Shown here: positions 9,677-19,285 of the stretch, one piece after another
Position numbering within the stretch: position 1 is the stretch's first letter
Layout: every line of letters starts with the position of its first letter
Assembly: GCF_905171765.1 (NCBI RefSeq)
Contig: NC_053391.1
Span: 149,983,917 to 150,047,916 of the forward strand
Direction: 5' to 3'
Length of the DNA stretch: 64,000 nt
Origin: Bufo bufo
Lineage: Eukaryota; Chordata; Amphibia; Anura; Bufonidae
Position numbers and translations under genes: made by a program
Notes under the pieces: model-generated
What the model was told of the DNA's origin: nothing
What the model saw: the letters and a program-made list of their open reading frames with translations, nothing else
Databases searched by the model: none

Positions 9677-10817
9677 ACTACAATAAAAAAAGTTGATTAA
9701 TTTGAGGCCATGCAGGATCGTGCTGGCTAGCTAGGCCAAATGGCGAAAAAATTACACTTGCATGGTGACAGATGAGGCCCTGCTAATTGCCAAGCGGCTT
9801 TGAGAGGCTCTACCTATGATTTGGCGCGAGGGGGTAATGAGGCCACTCGTGGTAGCGGCAGGAGCGTTGGCCTCTCGGTGACTGTAAGACAGGACTAGGG
9901 GAAGGGAGTGACAGGTGAGGCCCTCTCTATGCAACATGCGAGGCGGCTTACTAACGAGGTGGCGCGTTGGGCAGGTGCCTCCGTACGTTTGAGGCGGGGT
10001 GTCGGCCTCGCGGGACCACTAACTGTCGGCGAAGCCAAGAAAAGGGGGGGGGTTACCTAGTGGGATGATCGTGCCCCTAAAGCCAGCACGCTGACCCTAA
10101 CGGGACCATCCGAAATGTAAGGAAGATTTTGGTAAATGAGCAGGTGAACGTACCTGGTACCAAGAAAAATTCTCCGGATACACGGTAGTGTAAAACAGTA
10201 TAGGTTGACCGCCTAAAAATAAGGGGGAGGGTAAACATGACATAGCGTGATGAAAAGCGTAAATGCCTGTGGTACATATGTATGACCGGGAGGATCATGG
10301 CGGTTACACATGAAATGATAGCTTGCGCCTGATGTGAACGAGACCAGTGCGTGCCGTGGCCATGGGCAGGCGGAAAGTGTGCGCCTGGCAAATATTGTCT
10401 TTTTTTTTTTTTTTTTTTTGGAACATTTCTGGACAGTGCCCCCGCAATTCCCACATGTTTATTGAATATGAAGCAAAAATATAAATATTATATATTATCT
10501 TTTTTTTTTTTTTTTTTTTTCCCTTGGACATGGTTGTGAAAAGGTGACGACCCCTTTAGAGACAGACCGTCACTTGTAGCTGAATGCGGATGGGAAGACT
10601 ATGCCCCTCCGGCGATCAGCATGGTGAGATCATGCACGATTTGGCCAAGAGGGGCCTGCTCATGATTCCCTGTTTAATTTCATGGGTGTGATGTGTTTCA
10701 CTGTCTTTAATGGGGCTCCTGGGGAATGTGTAACTAGAGGGGCATGTTGCGGCCTCCCCTGCCGCCCGACGGCGGCCCCCCGGACACAGATGCCGCGCGC
10801 ACGGCCGCCGGGACACC

Positions 10818-10871
10818 GCGCATGCGCCGACGAGCCGTCGCGCATGCGCAGAACCCCCGCCGCGCACGCGC
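10818..10871. promoter_or_regulatory. Three NRF1-like GCGCATGCGC sites, first cluster
   Basis: GCGCATGCGC at 10818-10827 and 10840-10849, and GCGCACGCGC at 10862-10871, spaced 22 and 22 bp. This palindrome is the known core of nuclear respiratory factor 1 sites, which drive many TATA-less CpG-island promoters. Promoter function is inference. Confidence 0.5.
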
Positions 10872-11136
10872 AGATCAGGCCCCAGGACGCGGCCGGCCGC
10901 GCGGCAGGGAGAGCGGCAACCAGGCAGCAGGTGGTGAGGGGAAGTTACGGCCGCGGTGAGCCCAGTGCAGGTAATGAATGGAAAGGGGGGGGGGGGGAGA
11001 TTGTGCGGTTGCACTGCTGCTGGCCCCCACGACTGCGCACATGAATGACCGGGGGGGTTTGCGAGTGAGGAGTGACATGTGGAGGCTGGGAAGAATCAGT
11101 GTGTTGAACACAAACGTCCGGAGGCGTCGGGACACT

Positions 11137-11192
11137 GCGCATGCGCCAGCGAAAATGCCGCGCATGCGCAGAACCCCCGGCCGCGCATGCGC
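11137..11192. promoter_or_regulatory. Three NRF1-like GCGCATGCGC sites, second cluster
   Basis: GCGCATGCGC at 11137-11146, 11160-11169 and 11183-11192, spaced 23 and 23 bp, in the duplicated half of the CpG-rich leader. The two clusters are copies of one block. They lie upstream of the gag-RT ORF on the minus strand. Confidence 0.5.
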
Positions 11193-11861
11193 AGACCAGG
11201 CCCCAGGACGCGGTCGGGCGCCATCGGCCGCGCGGCAGGAGGAGCGGCAACAGGCAGGAGGCGACAGGGAAGGGACGAACGGCAGCCCGGTGAAAAAGTG
11301 AAAATGAATGGGGGGGTGCACGGCAGCAGCCCACTGTGCTGTGCATGATGAATGTTTGTTTGGGGTGAACCAACCGGGGAATGTGCTGGGATCAGCAGGT
11401 TGCTGGCCGGCATGACGGCCCTGTGGAGACGCCAGAGGGCCTGAAAAGGAGCTGCTGGTGACATGGGTGCAGCGTGTGGAAAACAGAAAAGGGGGGGTGT
11501 TTGAACCAGGAACCATGCCGCATGCTGCCAGTGTGTATGACCAACTGGTGGTGCGGATTGTAAATGAGAACGCATGAACAGGTGTGACAGAAATGAATGA
11601 TGGTGACTTGCATGAAACCGTGACATTGGTGTGCCTTGATGAAATGAGATGAACCGGTGCTGGGGCAACCGTGAGGCCCTGCTGACCCGTACGAAATAAC
11701 TCACAGTTTGACGGGCAAACGCGACCCACAGTGAACCGAGAGAAGCTGGGAAAAGAACAGCAATGCTCCACGACCAGAACCAGACGGCGACGAAAAAAGC
11801 TCTCAGAAAATCAGCGGCTCGCAGGTAAATTCCTCAGAACTCCAACAAGCGACTTCCTCTC

Positions 11862-11969
11862 ACAAAGCTCAGACCTCAGACGGTGCAGGAGCCAGGTAAG
11901 GGGGGTGCCCTAAATAGGCTGGAGGCGGACCTCAGCCCCTCCCACAAATCCAGGCAAATGCCTTAATAC
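11862..11969 (-). repeat. Split direct repeat A1 (5' terminus of the element)
   Basis: 108-bp copy of A2 (5721-5828). Similarity ends after GCCTTAATAC at 11969, which marks the 5' end of the element on its coding strand. Confidence 0.85.
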
Positions 11970-12540
11970 ATAACATTTCTACCATTTTATATATATAGAT
12001 TAATATTGCTGTGAACACTGTAGTAGCCAAAATGGGAGAATCATGGATGGTCCGAATGTCTCAATGAGAATGTATGCTTCATTGAGATAATTTCCGGGAA
12101 TCAGTACACCAGTAACACTAGGTTACTGTGAGGTTTTCATTAGAGTGGATTTGGGTCTGGGTTTTAGGCATGACCAGAGGCAATGGGTGGGACAGGTCAC
12201 TCCTGTGCTACATCCCAGGTTTTCATAAAGGTGTGGTTGAAAAGGCTGGGGAGATAAAGTGTGAACAGGTGATCTGAATGCTGAACAAGCTGAGAGGGGA
12301 ACCTCATCTCTGAAAGAGTGTTGAGATACTATTGTTTTGTTACCCTGCTTGGACTGAACTCAAAGTGTGTGACTTTATGTTATCCAATATGTGTGGGCTG
12401 AAGAAAGATTTAAGGTAAAGATTGTACATGTTTATTATTGTTTGCTGGAATAAAGTGTGCCTGTGGTGAAGACTAAACTGACACCTGTGTGTGTGTGTGT
12501 GAACAGTGACTGAGTTAAAACACCAAAAGAACATATTTAC
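11970..12540. other. Intronic sequence of Myb-like copy 2, possible solo LTR
   Basis: Next to the splice donor at 12540 the sequence diverges from copy 1, so something is inserted here. On the plus strand there is an AATAAA (about 12450), a TG-rich stretch and a GTTAAAACA end at about 12523, reminiscent of an LTR. No matching partner or TSD was found. No ORF. Confidence 0.3.
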
Positions 12541-12754
12541 CCTCCTGGCGGGTGGTTGTCACAACCTCATCCTCCTTGTCATTGTCCTCCTCCTGAGAGG
12601 CTGGGGGTGGTGAAACAGGGTGGTATGAGGCTCCGGCCTCCTCAGCCTCCATCAATTGACCGACTTCAGGTGGGGTAGGGGCATTCTGCTGCCCAGAGGG
12701 TCCAGGATGTTCCTTCTCCGATAAAGAGACCTCCACCACGCCTTTTTGGAAGTC
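12541..12754 (-). pseudogene. Myb/SANT-like transposon gene copy 2, third exon
   Basis: Minus-strand exon with acceptor CCTCCGCAG (next base 12754) and donor GGTAAATATG (from 12540). It begins in phase 0 with D-F-Q-K-G-V-V-E-V and continues with a proline/serine-rich linker and an acidic stretch ending T-T-T-R-Q-E-G. The same acidic end and donor occur in copy 1 at about 4759. This part probably forms a disordered linker after the DNA-binding domain. Downstream exons are not found on this side, where unrelated sequence and then the Ngaro-type element follow. Confidence 0.55.
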
Positions 12755-12889
12755 CTGCGGAGGACACAGGGAACAGGAACATCTATAATGACACAATTTT
12801 CATAATTTATAAAAGCAAATATTAAAGCATAACATATACATTAAAGAGTGTTTTAATTGAAAGATACAAAAGTTATGTAAGCATTGTTC

Positions 12890-13070
12890 CTGGGCAAATT
12901 TTGTCACGGATCTGTATGATCCAATGCGAGTTACACTGCTTCAGGTCAGACCATTTCTTAACAATGGCTAACCTATTGTGCTGGCCATCATGTTCGTACC
13001 AAATTCTCCAAACTATCCGTCGCTTTTCAGCATGGGATCGGGTGTTATCATGGCCCTTCTGCAACATGCG
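12890..13070 (-). pseudogene. Myb/SANT-like transposon gene copy 2, second exon
   Basis: Minus-strand exon after the acceptor CGTCCTACAG (next base 13070). It encodes most of a Myb/SANT-like trihelical DNA-binding domain: R-S-H-A-E-K-R-R-I-V-W-R-I-W, then A-I-V-K-K-W-S-D-L-K-Q. The spaced tryptophans and the K-K-W-x-D-L-K signature are typical of the Myb-like proteins that accompany DNA transposons. It starts in phase 0, which fits the end of exon 1 at 29657. The 3' splice donor is not clear (GGAACAATG where a GT would be expected near 12890), so the gene may be damaged. Confidence 0.6.
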
Positions 13071-13132
13071 CTGTAGGACGAAAATGCAAGCATATATTCA
13101 CAACTTTTTAAAAGACAAGTATTAGAATTTAA

Positions 13133-13407
13133 AGGGTTTCTGCAAGATAGGTCATCAATATCAGATCGGCGGGGGTTCAACAACCGGCACCCCGCCCATC
13201 AGCTGTTTGCGTAGACAGCGCACGCAGTGTGCACATCCGTCTCCCGACTCTCTTCCTGCCCGCTGTTGCTGTCCCATAGACATACAGCAGTGAACAGGGA
13301 GAGAGAAGGGAAACAGCACATGCGCACCGTCTACCGAACTCCACAAATCTGATATTGATGACCTATCCTGAGGATAGGTCATCAATAAAAAAGCCAAAGC
13401 AACCTCT
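13133..13407. mobile_element. TTAA MITE
   Basis: Flanked by TTAA at 13129-13132 and 13408-13411. The ends begin AGGGTTTCTG and, inverted, AGAGGTTGCTTTGG. An internal motif AGGATAGGTCATCAATA and its inverse (ATTGATGACCTATCC) lies near 13140-13165 and 13350-13390, giving a fold-back shape. A related fragment is at 45157-45350. Confidence 0.7.
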
Positions 13408-14194
13408 TTAATGTCATCATCTAAAAAAAAAAAAAAATGGTGTTTGAAAGGGAACTATTAGATTTAAATTTACCATTATAACATCTGATTCTATTGAAAT
13501 TTTATGTGTGTGGGGTAAGAGCAAACGGATATTGGTCATCTGAGGAGAGGTGTACCTGTCTAGTGAAGTGACGGTACGGTATGGGGTGTACAGCTGGTTC
13601 GCCTCCCCGTGGTGCCCCCTGGGTAATGCTAAATAAACCAGCAAATACTAAAGGTCAAACATTACTTGTCCTGAGTCTGGCTAACAAGACACAATTTAGA
13701 ATCTATAGACTGTGTGGATGGTTGTGTGTGTGTTAGTGATGTCGCGAACATAAAATTTTCAGTTCGCGAACAGCGAACGCGAACTTCCGCAAATGTTCGC
13801 GAACTGGCGAACCGGGCGAACCGCCATAGACTTCAATAGACAGGCGAATTTTAAAACCCACAGGGACTCTTTCTGGCCACAATAGTGATGAGAAAGTTGT
13901 TTCAAGGGGTCTAACACCTGGACTGTGGCATGCCGGAGGGGGATCTATGGCAAAACTCCCATGGAAAATTACGTAGTGGACGCAGAGTCGGGTTTTAATC
14001 CATAAAGGGCATAAATCAACTAACATTCCTAAATTGTTTGGAATAACGTGCTTTAAAACATCCAGTGTGTGTATACGATCAGGTATGATGTTGTATCGAT
14101 CAGGTAGTGTAAGGGTTACGCCCGCATCACAGACATTGACAGACCAAACTCCCCTTTTAATGCACCGCAAACAGTTCATTTGCACAACCGCAAA

Positions 14195-15600
14195 CTCCCC
14201 ATTTGCACAAGGTTGGATACCAAGCTAGCCACGTCCCGGTGATGTCATTGAAGGTTTCTTCCTCCACCCAGCCACGTACAACACCAAGGGTCCCCGAAAG
14301 GTCAATTGAATTGATTTTTCGAACGGGGAGATGGTTAAAAAAACGCTGGCTCCCTCCCCTTTGTTTTTATCCACGGTGACTGCGTCTGCGCCGTGCAATT
14401 TACTGTCACACCCGATATGAGTGGTATTTTCTGTAGTACTATTCTCATCAGTTTAATCCCTCTAACGTCCCCGACTCCCCAATCTGGGGGCCATTTATTA
14501 AACAGATTTTTCGGACGGGGAGATGGTTAAAAAAACGCTGGCTCCCTCCACTCTGTTTTAATCCACGGTGACTGCGTCTGCGCCGTGCAATTTACTGTCA
14601 CACCCGATATGAGTGGTATTTTCTGTAGTACTATTCTCATCAGTTTAATCCCTCTAACGTCCCCAATCTGGGTGCCATTTATTGAATAGATTTTTCGAAC
14701 GGGGAGATGGTTAAAAAAAACCTGGCTCCCTCCACTCTGTTTTAAACCACGGTGACTGCGTCTGCGCCGTGCAATTTACTGTCACACCCGATATGAGTGG
14801 TATTTTCTGTAGTACTATTCTCATCAGTTTAATCCCTCTAACGTCCCCAATCTGGGTGCCATTTATTGAATAGATTTTTCGAACGGGGAGATGGTTAAAA
14901 AAACGCTGGCTCCCTCCACTCTGTTTTAAACCACGGTGACTGCATCTGCGCCGTGCAATTTACTGTCACACCCGATATGAGTGGTATTTTCTGTAGTACT
15001 ATTCTCATCAGTTTAATCCCTCTAACATCCCCAATCTGGGGGCCATTTATTAAATAGATTTTTTGAACGGGGAGATGGTTAAAAAAACGCTGGCTCCCTC
15101 CACCGATATGAGTGGTATTTTCTGTAGTATTATTCTCATCAGTTTAATCCCTGTTACGTCCCATATCAGGAATTGCCTTTTATGAAAAAAAATTTAGGCC
15201 GGGTACCTTCGACTGCCTTCACAGTGACAGACCAAACTCTCATACACTAAACTGAATTGATTTCAGGAACCGGGAGATGGAAAAAGCAGCTTGGTCGGTC
15301 CTCTTACTCCCAAATTGGGGCACTGCGCGTGCACAGAGCAATGTGCTGTGACACCCTATATGAGTGGTGTCTTAACTAGTACTATTGCTATCAGTTTAAT
15401 CCCTGTTACGGACCCTATCCGGTCGAATTGATTAACCATTGTCGAATCCCCCATTGACATCCCCCTTATAAGCTGTGTAAAGCATATTTTTTAGTTTGGT
15501 TTTGAACTGCTGCATCCTTTCCGACTTTTGGTAATTTGGTAACATTTCTGCCACTTTCTGCTTATACCGGGGGTCTAGTAGCGTGGCCACCCGATCGCTT
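14195..15600 (-). repeat. Tandem units and rearranged transposase fragments in the hAT 3' part
   Basis: About 14330-15130 holds four to five units of about 178 bp (around CGGGGAGATGGTTAAAAAAA, CACCCGATATGAGTGG and TTTAATCCCTCTAACG). Three blocks resemble parts of the transposase gene of the same element: 14205-14310 (like 16722-16840), 15150-15230 (like 18040-18095) and 15450-15600 (like 16510-16650, nearly identical). Their order differs from the gene, so they arose by duplication and shuffling rather than as one decayed copy. Confidence 0.75.
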
Positions 15601-16036
15601 TTGGTCTGACCATAATGAAGCAACGGCCTTATCATCTGGGGTGTGGCAACATTGCCAACACACTTTTATAGAGGTGATGATGATTGCTTCATTGTGATAC
15701 GCAAGCCCCTTCACCACAACAAGGTAACGATCACGAAGGGGAATTGACACTTGTATGTGCCTTTTTTTTTTGGTTTGTTTTTGCAGCCACAGTGCTGCAC
15801 CATAGGACAGAAAAATTAGGCATGTACACATGCCTGAAAAATAATGGCACTGTTGCAGACGCTATTGTAGCAGCGGCCGGAAAAATTTATGTTTTCCAGG
15901 CAGAAAAGTGACTAAAACATTACGGCTTGAACCCTAGTTGGTGGTGGAGAATTCACGAAAGTCATCCGGTATGCAGACATTAAATACAGCAGCGTGGGGA
16001 CCATTTTGAGGCCAAGGCATGTAATCAGGCCTTTTG

Positions 16037-19000
16037 TTAGTCAAACGTATCCCCCACTGTCAGTCCCTTCGGGATCCATGCCTCATTCATCTTTATGAAG
16101 GTGAGGTAATCAACACTTTTTTGACCGAGGCGACTTCTCTTGTCAGTGACAATGCCTCCTGCTGCACTGAAGCTCCTTTCTGACAGGACACTTGAAGCAG
16201 GGCAGGCCAGAAGTTCTATCGCAAACTGGGATAGCTCAGGCCACAGGTCAAGCCTGCACACCCAGTAGTGAAGGGGTTCATTGCTCCTCAGAGTGTCGAT
16301 ATCTGCTGTTAAGGCGAGGTAGTCTGCTACCTGTCGGTCGAGTCGTTCTCTAAGGCTGGATCCCGAAGGGCTGTGGCGATGAGTAGGACTGAAAAAGCTC
16401 CGCATGTCCTCCATCAACAACACATCTGTAAATCGTCCAGTCCTTGCCGCCGTGGTAGGAGGAGGATTACACTCACCTCTTCCCCTGTTAGATTCCCGTT
16501 GTGCTGTGACATCTCCCTTATAAGCTGTGTAAAGCATATTTTTTAGTTTGGTTTTGAACTGCTGCATCCTTTCCGACTTTCGGTAATTTTGTAACATTTC
16601 TGCCACTTTCTGCTTATACCGGGGGTCTAGTAGCGTGGTCACCCAGTACAGATCGTTCTCCTTTATCCTTTTTATACGTGGGTCCCTCAACAGACATGAC
16701 AGCATGAAAGACCCCATTTGAACAAGGTTGGATGCAGAGCTTCTCATTTCCCGTTCCTCGTCCTCACTGATGTCATTGACGGTCTGTTCTTCCCCCCAGC
16801 CACGTACAACACCATGGGTCCCAGATAGGTGACAACAACGAGCACCCTGGGGTGCCTGCTGTGGTTGGTCTTCCTCCTCCTCAAAGCCGCCACATTCCTC
16901 CTCTGACTCCTCTTCCTCATACTCCTCTTCCAGCGTTGCTGCAGGTCCGGCAAGCGATGATGACAAGGCTGTTTCTGGTGGTGATGGTGACCACAACTCT
17001 TCCTCTTCCTCTTCACGCTCATCTACAGCCTGATCCAGAACTCTTCGCAGGGCACGCTCCAGGAAGAAAACAAATGGGATGAGGTCGCTGATGGTGGCTT
17101 CGGTGCGACTGACTAGGTTTGTCACCTCCTCAAAAGGACGCATAAGCCTACAGGCATTGCGCATGAGTGTCCAGTAACGTGGCAAAAAGATTCCCAGCTC
17201 CGCAGAGGCTGTCCTAGCACCCCGGTCATACAAATACTCGTTGACGGCTTTTTCTTGTTGGAGCAGGCGGTCGAACATTAGGAGTGTTGAATTCCAACGT
17301 GTCGGGCTGTCGCATATCAAGCGCCTCACTGGCATGTTGTTTCGCCGCTGAATATCGGAAAAGTGCGCCATGGCCGTGTAGGAACGCCTGAAATGGCCAC
17401 ACACCTTCCTGGCCTGCTTGAGGACGTCCTGTAAGCCTGGGTACTTAGACACAAAACGTTGTACGATGAGATTCAACACATGTGCCATGCACGGCACATG
17501 TGACAACTTGCCCAAATTTAATGCCGCCAACAGATTGCTTCCATTGTCACACACCACTTTGCCGATCTCCAGTTGGTGCGGGGTCAGCCACTGATCCACC
17601 TGTGCGTTCAGGGCGGACAGGAGTGCTGGTCCTGTGTGGCTCTCTGCTTTCAGGCAAGTCAACCCCAAGATAGCGTTACACTGTCGTATCCGGGATGTGG
17701 AATAGCCCCTGGGGAGCTGGGGGGAATCAGTTGATGTGCAGCCAGACGCCGCAGCAGAAGAGGACTCAGCCGAGGAGGAAATTAAAGAGGATGGAGTAGG
17801 AGTAGAGGAGGTGGCAGTAGGTCTGCCTGCAAGTCGTGGTGGTGTCACCAACTCCGCTGCAGAGCCACGCATTCCATGCTTGTCAGCCGTCAGCAGGTTG
17901 ACCCAATGCGCAGTATACGTGATATACCTGCCCTGACCGTGCTTTGCAGACCAGGTATCAGTGGTCAGATGGACCCTTGCCCCAACACTGTATGCCAGAG
18001 ATGCCATGACTTCCTTTTCAATGACATGGTAGAGGTTTGGGATTGCCTTTTTTGAAAAAAAATTTCGTCCGGGTACCTTCCACTGTGGTGTCCCAATAGC
18101 GACAAATTTTTTGAAGGCCTCAGACTCTACCAGCTGGTATGGTAAAAGCTGGCGGGCTAAGAGTTCCGTCAAGCCAGCTGTCAGTCGCCGGGCAAGGGGG
18201 TGACTTTGTGACATTGGCTTCTTATGCTCAAACATGTCCTTGACAGACACCTGACTGTGGGCAGATGAGCAGGAACTGCTGAAGGTGAGAGATGGAGTGG
18301 CGGGTGGTTGAGAGGGGGCAGGGAGGACAGCAGTGGTTGACGTGGCTGAAGATGCAGGACCAGGAGGAGCATGGTGGCTTTGAGTTTGTGTGCTGCTTGT
18401 ACTCATGTGTTGATCCCATAGGCGTTTGTGATGTGAGATCATGTGCCTTCGCAAAGCAGTTGTACTAAGGTGGGTGTTGGACTTCCCACGACTCAGTTTC
18501 TTTTGGCACAGGTTGCAAATGGCATTGCTTTTATCAGAGGCAGACACACAAAAAAAATGCCACACTGCTGAGCTTTGCAATGACGGCATTCTAGTGGTGG
18601 CAACAGCATGCGTTGACTGGCGTGCTGTCTGGCTGACCCCAGGTGCCGATACATGCTGTCTGACTGTGCCACTAACTCCTTGCGACGACCTCCCCCTGCT
18701 TCCAACTCGTCTCCTCATTCTCTCTGTCTCCCCTTCAGAACTTTCCCCCTCTTCTTCTCTTCGAGCAGGCACCCACGTGGCATCCGTGGACACATCGTCA
18801 TCATCAACCGCTTCACTTGTATCTGACACCTCAGCAAAGGAAGCAGCAGCGGGTACAACATCATCATCATCACACTGTACGTCCATGTGTGTAATCCTGC
18901 CTGACTGAGACATATCCCCGTAATCTACATCATCTGGCAATAATGGTTGCGCATCACTAATTGCATCCAACTGATGTGTAAATAACTCCTCTGACGGATC

Positions 19001-19285
19001 AAGTGAAGCGGCTGTGGTGGCTGTGGTGGTAGTGGCGACGGGCGGGTGCGTGGTAACTTGAGAGCAGGTGACCGAAGCTGAGTTGGAGGAGGATGGTGCG
19101 TCAAGGTTCTTAGCGGAAGCTGTTGAAGATTGGGTGTCCTGTCTAAGCCAGTCAACTACGTCCTCTGAATTTTTCGGGTTCAGGGTACGTGGCCTCTGAA
19201 AACTGGGCATTATTCCAGGGACAGTGGAAATCACAGCACCACGACCACGACGGCCCCTGCGGGGTGGCCTGCCTCTGCCTGTCAT
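16037..19285 (-). CDS. hAT transposase with BED zinc finger, 1082 aa
   Basis: Cut-and-paste transposase, uninterrupted. The amino terminus is basic and AT-hook-like (G-R-G-R-P-P-R-R-G-R-R-G-R-G). Acidic, serine/threonine-rich segments (about 120-190) and a basic stretch follow. A BED zinc finger lies at about 238-290, with W-H-F-F, C-N-L-C and R-R-H-M-I-S-H-H. The RNase H-like core has its first aspartate in T-T-D-T-W near 443, its second in V-V-C-D-N-G-S-N near 578, and the T-R-W-N-S-T motif near 663. The hATC dimerisation region (about 1005-1070) contains L-S-E-R-S-F-S-A-A-G-G-I-V, which carries the catalytic glutamate. The length exceeds many hAT transposases (600-800 aa) because of the long amino terminus and an acidic insertion near 755-815. 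The start at 19285 is the first ATG after the satellite array; no other start is better supported. Confidence 0.9.
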   Translation of the reverse strand: MTGRGRPPRRGRRGRGAVISTVPGIMPSFQRPRTLNPKNSEDVVDWLRQDTQSSTASAKNLDAPSSSNSASVTCSQVTTHPPVATTTTATTAASLDPSEELFTHQLDAISDAQPLLPDDVDYGDMSQSGRITHMDVQCDDDDVVPAAASFAEVSDTSEAVDDDDVSTDATWVPARREEEGESSEGETERMRRRVGSRGRSSQGVSGTVRQHVSAPGVSQTARQSTHAVATTRMPSLQSSAVWHFFCVSASDKSNAICNLCQKKLSRGKSNTHLSTTALRRHMISHHKRLWDQHMSTSSTQTQSHHAPPGPASSATSTTAVLPAPSQPPATPSLTFSSSCSSAHSQVSVKDMFEHKKPMSQSHPLARRLTAGLTELLARQLLPYQLVESEAFKKFVAIGTPQWKVPGRNFFSKKAIPNLYHVIEKEVMASLAYSVGARVHLTTDTWSAKHGQGRYITYTAHWVNLLTADKHGMRGSAAELVTPPRLAGRPTATSSTPTPSSLISSSAESSSAAASGCTSTDSPQLPRGYSTSRIRQCNAILGLTCLKAESHTGPALLSALNAQVDQWLTPHQLEIGKVVCDNGSNLLAALNLGKLSHVPCMAHVLNLIVQRFVSKYPGLQDVLKQARKVCGHFRRSYTAMAHFSDIQRRNNMPVRRLICDSPTRWNSTLLMFDRLLQQEKAVNEYLYDRGARTASAELGIFLPRYWTLMRNACRLMRPFEEVTNLVSRTEATISDLIPFVFFLERALRRVLDQAVDEREEEEEELWSPSPPETALSSSLAGPAATLEEEYEEEESEEECGGFEEEEDQPQQAPQGARCCHLSGTHGVVRGWGEEQTVNDISEDEEREMRSSASNLVQMGSFMLSCLLRDPRIKRIKENDLYWVTTLLDPRYKQKVAEMLQNYRKSERMQQFKTKLKNMLYTAYKGDVTAQRESNRGRGECNPPPTTAARTGRFTDVLLMEDMRSFFSPTHRHSPSGSSLRERLDRQVADYLALTADIDTLRSNEPLHYWVCRLDLWPELSQFAIELLACPASSVLSERSFSAAGGIVTDKRSRLGQKSVDYLTFIKMNEAWIPKGLTVGDTFD

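Larger units (their letters stand above)
9677..11861 (-). other. Long leader of the Ngaro-type element
   Basis: About 2.2 kb between A1 and the RT ORF start. It holds a diverged duplication at about 9767-10040 (GTGACAGATGAGGCCCTG and GTGACAGGTGAGGCCCTC). Two runs of 18-20 T lie at 10399-10420 and 10501-10520. A CpG-rich pair of repeats follows at about 10780-10990 and 11125-11320. Open frames in the GC-rich part (up to 298 codons on the minus strand at 10875-11771) show no recognisable domain and look like composition artefacts. A separate small gag cannot be ruled out. Confidence 0.6.
5549..11969 (-). mobile_element. Ngaro-type (DIRS order) tyrosine-recombinase retrotransposon, full length
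   Basis: On the coding (minus) strand the order is A1 repeat, leader, gag-RT-RNase H ORF, tyrosine recombinase, B1, A2, 57-bp spacer, B2. A1 and A2 (108 bp) look identical, as do B1 and B2 (115 bp). B1 and A2 abut with no base between them. This split-direct-repeat layout is known from Ngaro/PAT-like DIRS elements. In the accepted model the internal B-A junction templates circularisation of the cDNA, and integration uses the tyrosine recombinase without duplicating the target. No TSD is seen, as expected. There is no integrase and no LTR pair. Confidence 0.85.

Noticed and set aside
10875..11771. 298-codon minus-strand ORF in the Ngaro leader, possible separate gag
   Set aside because: GC-rich, overlaps duplicated CpG blocks with other long frames, and no domain is visible. 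Gag-like zinc clusters are already in the 6932-9676 ORF.
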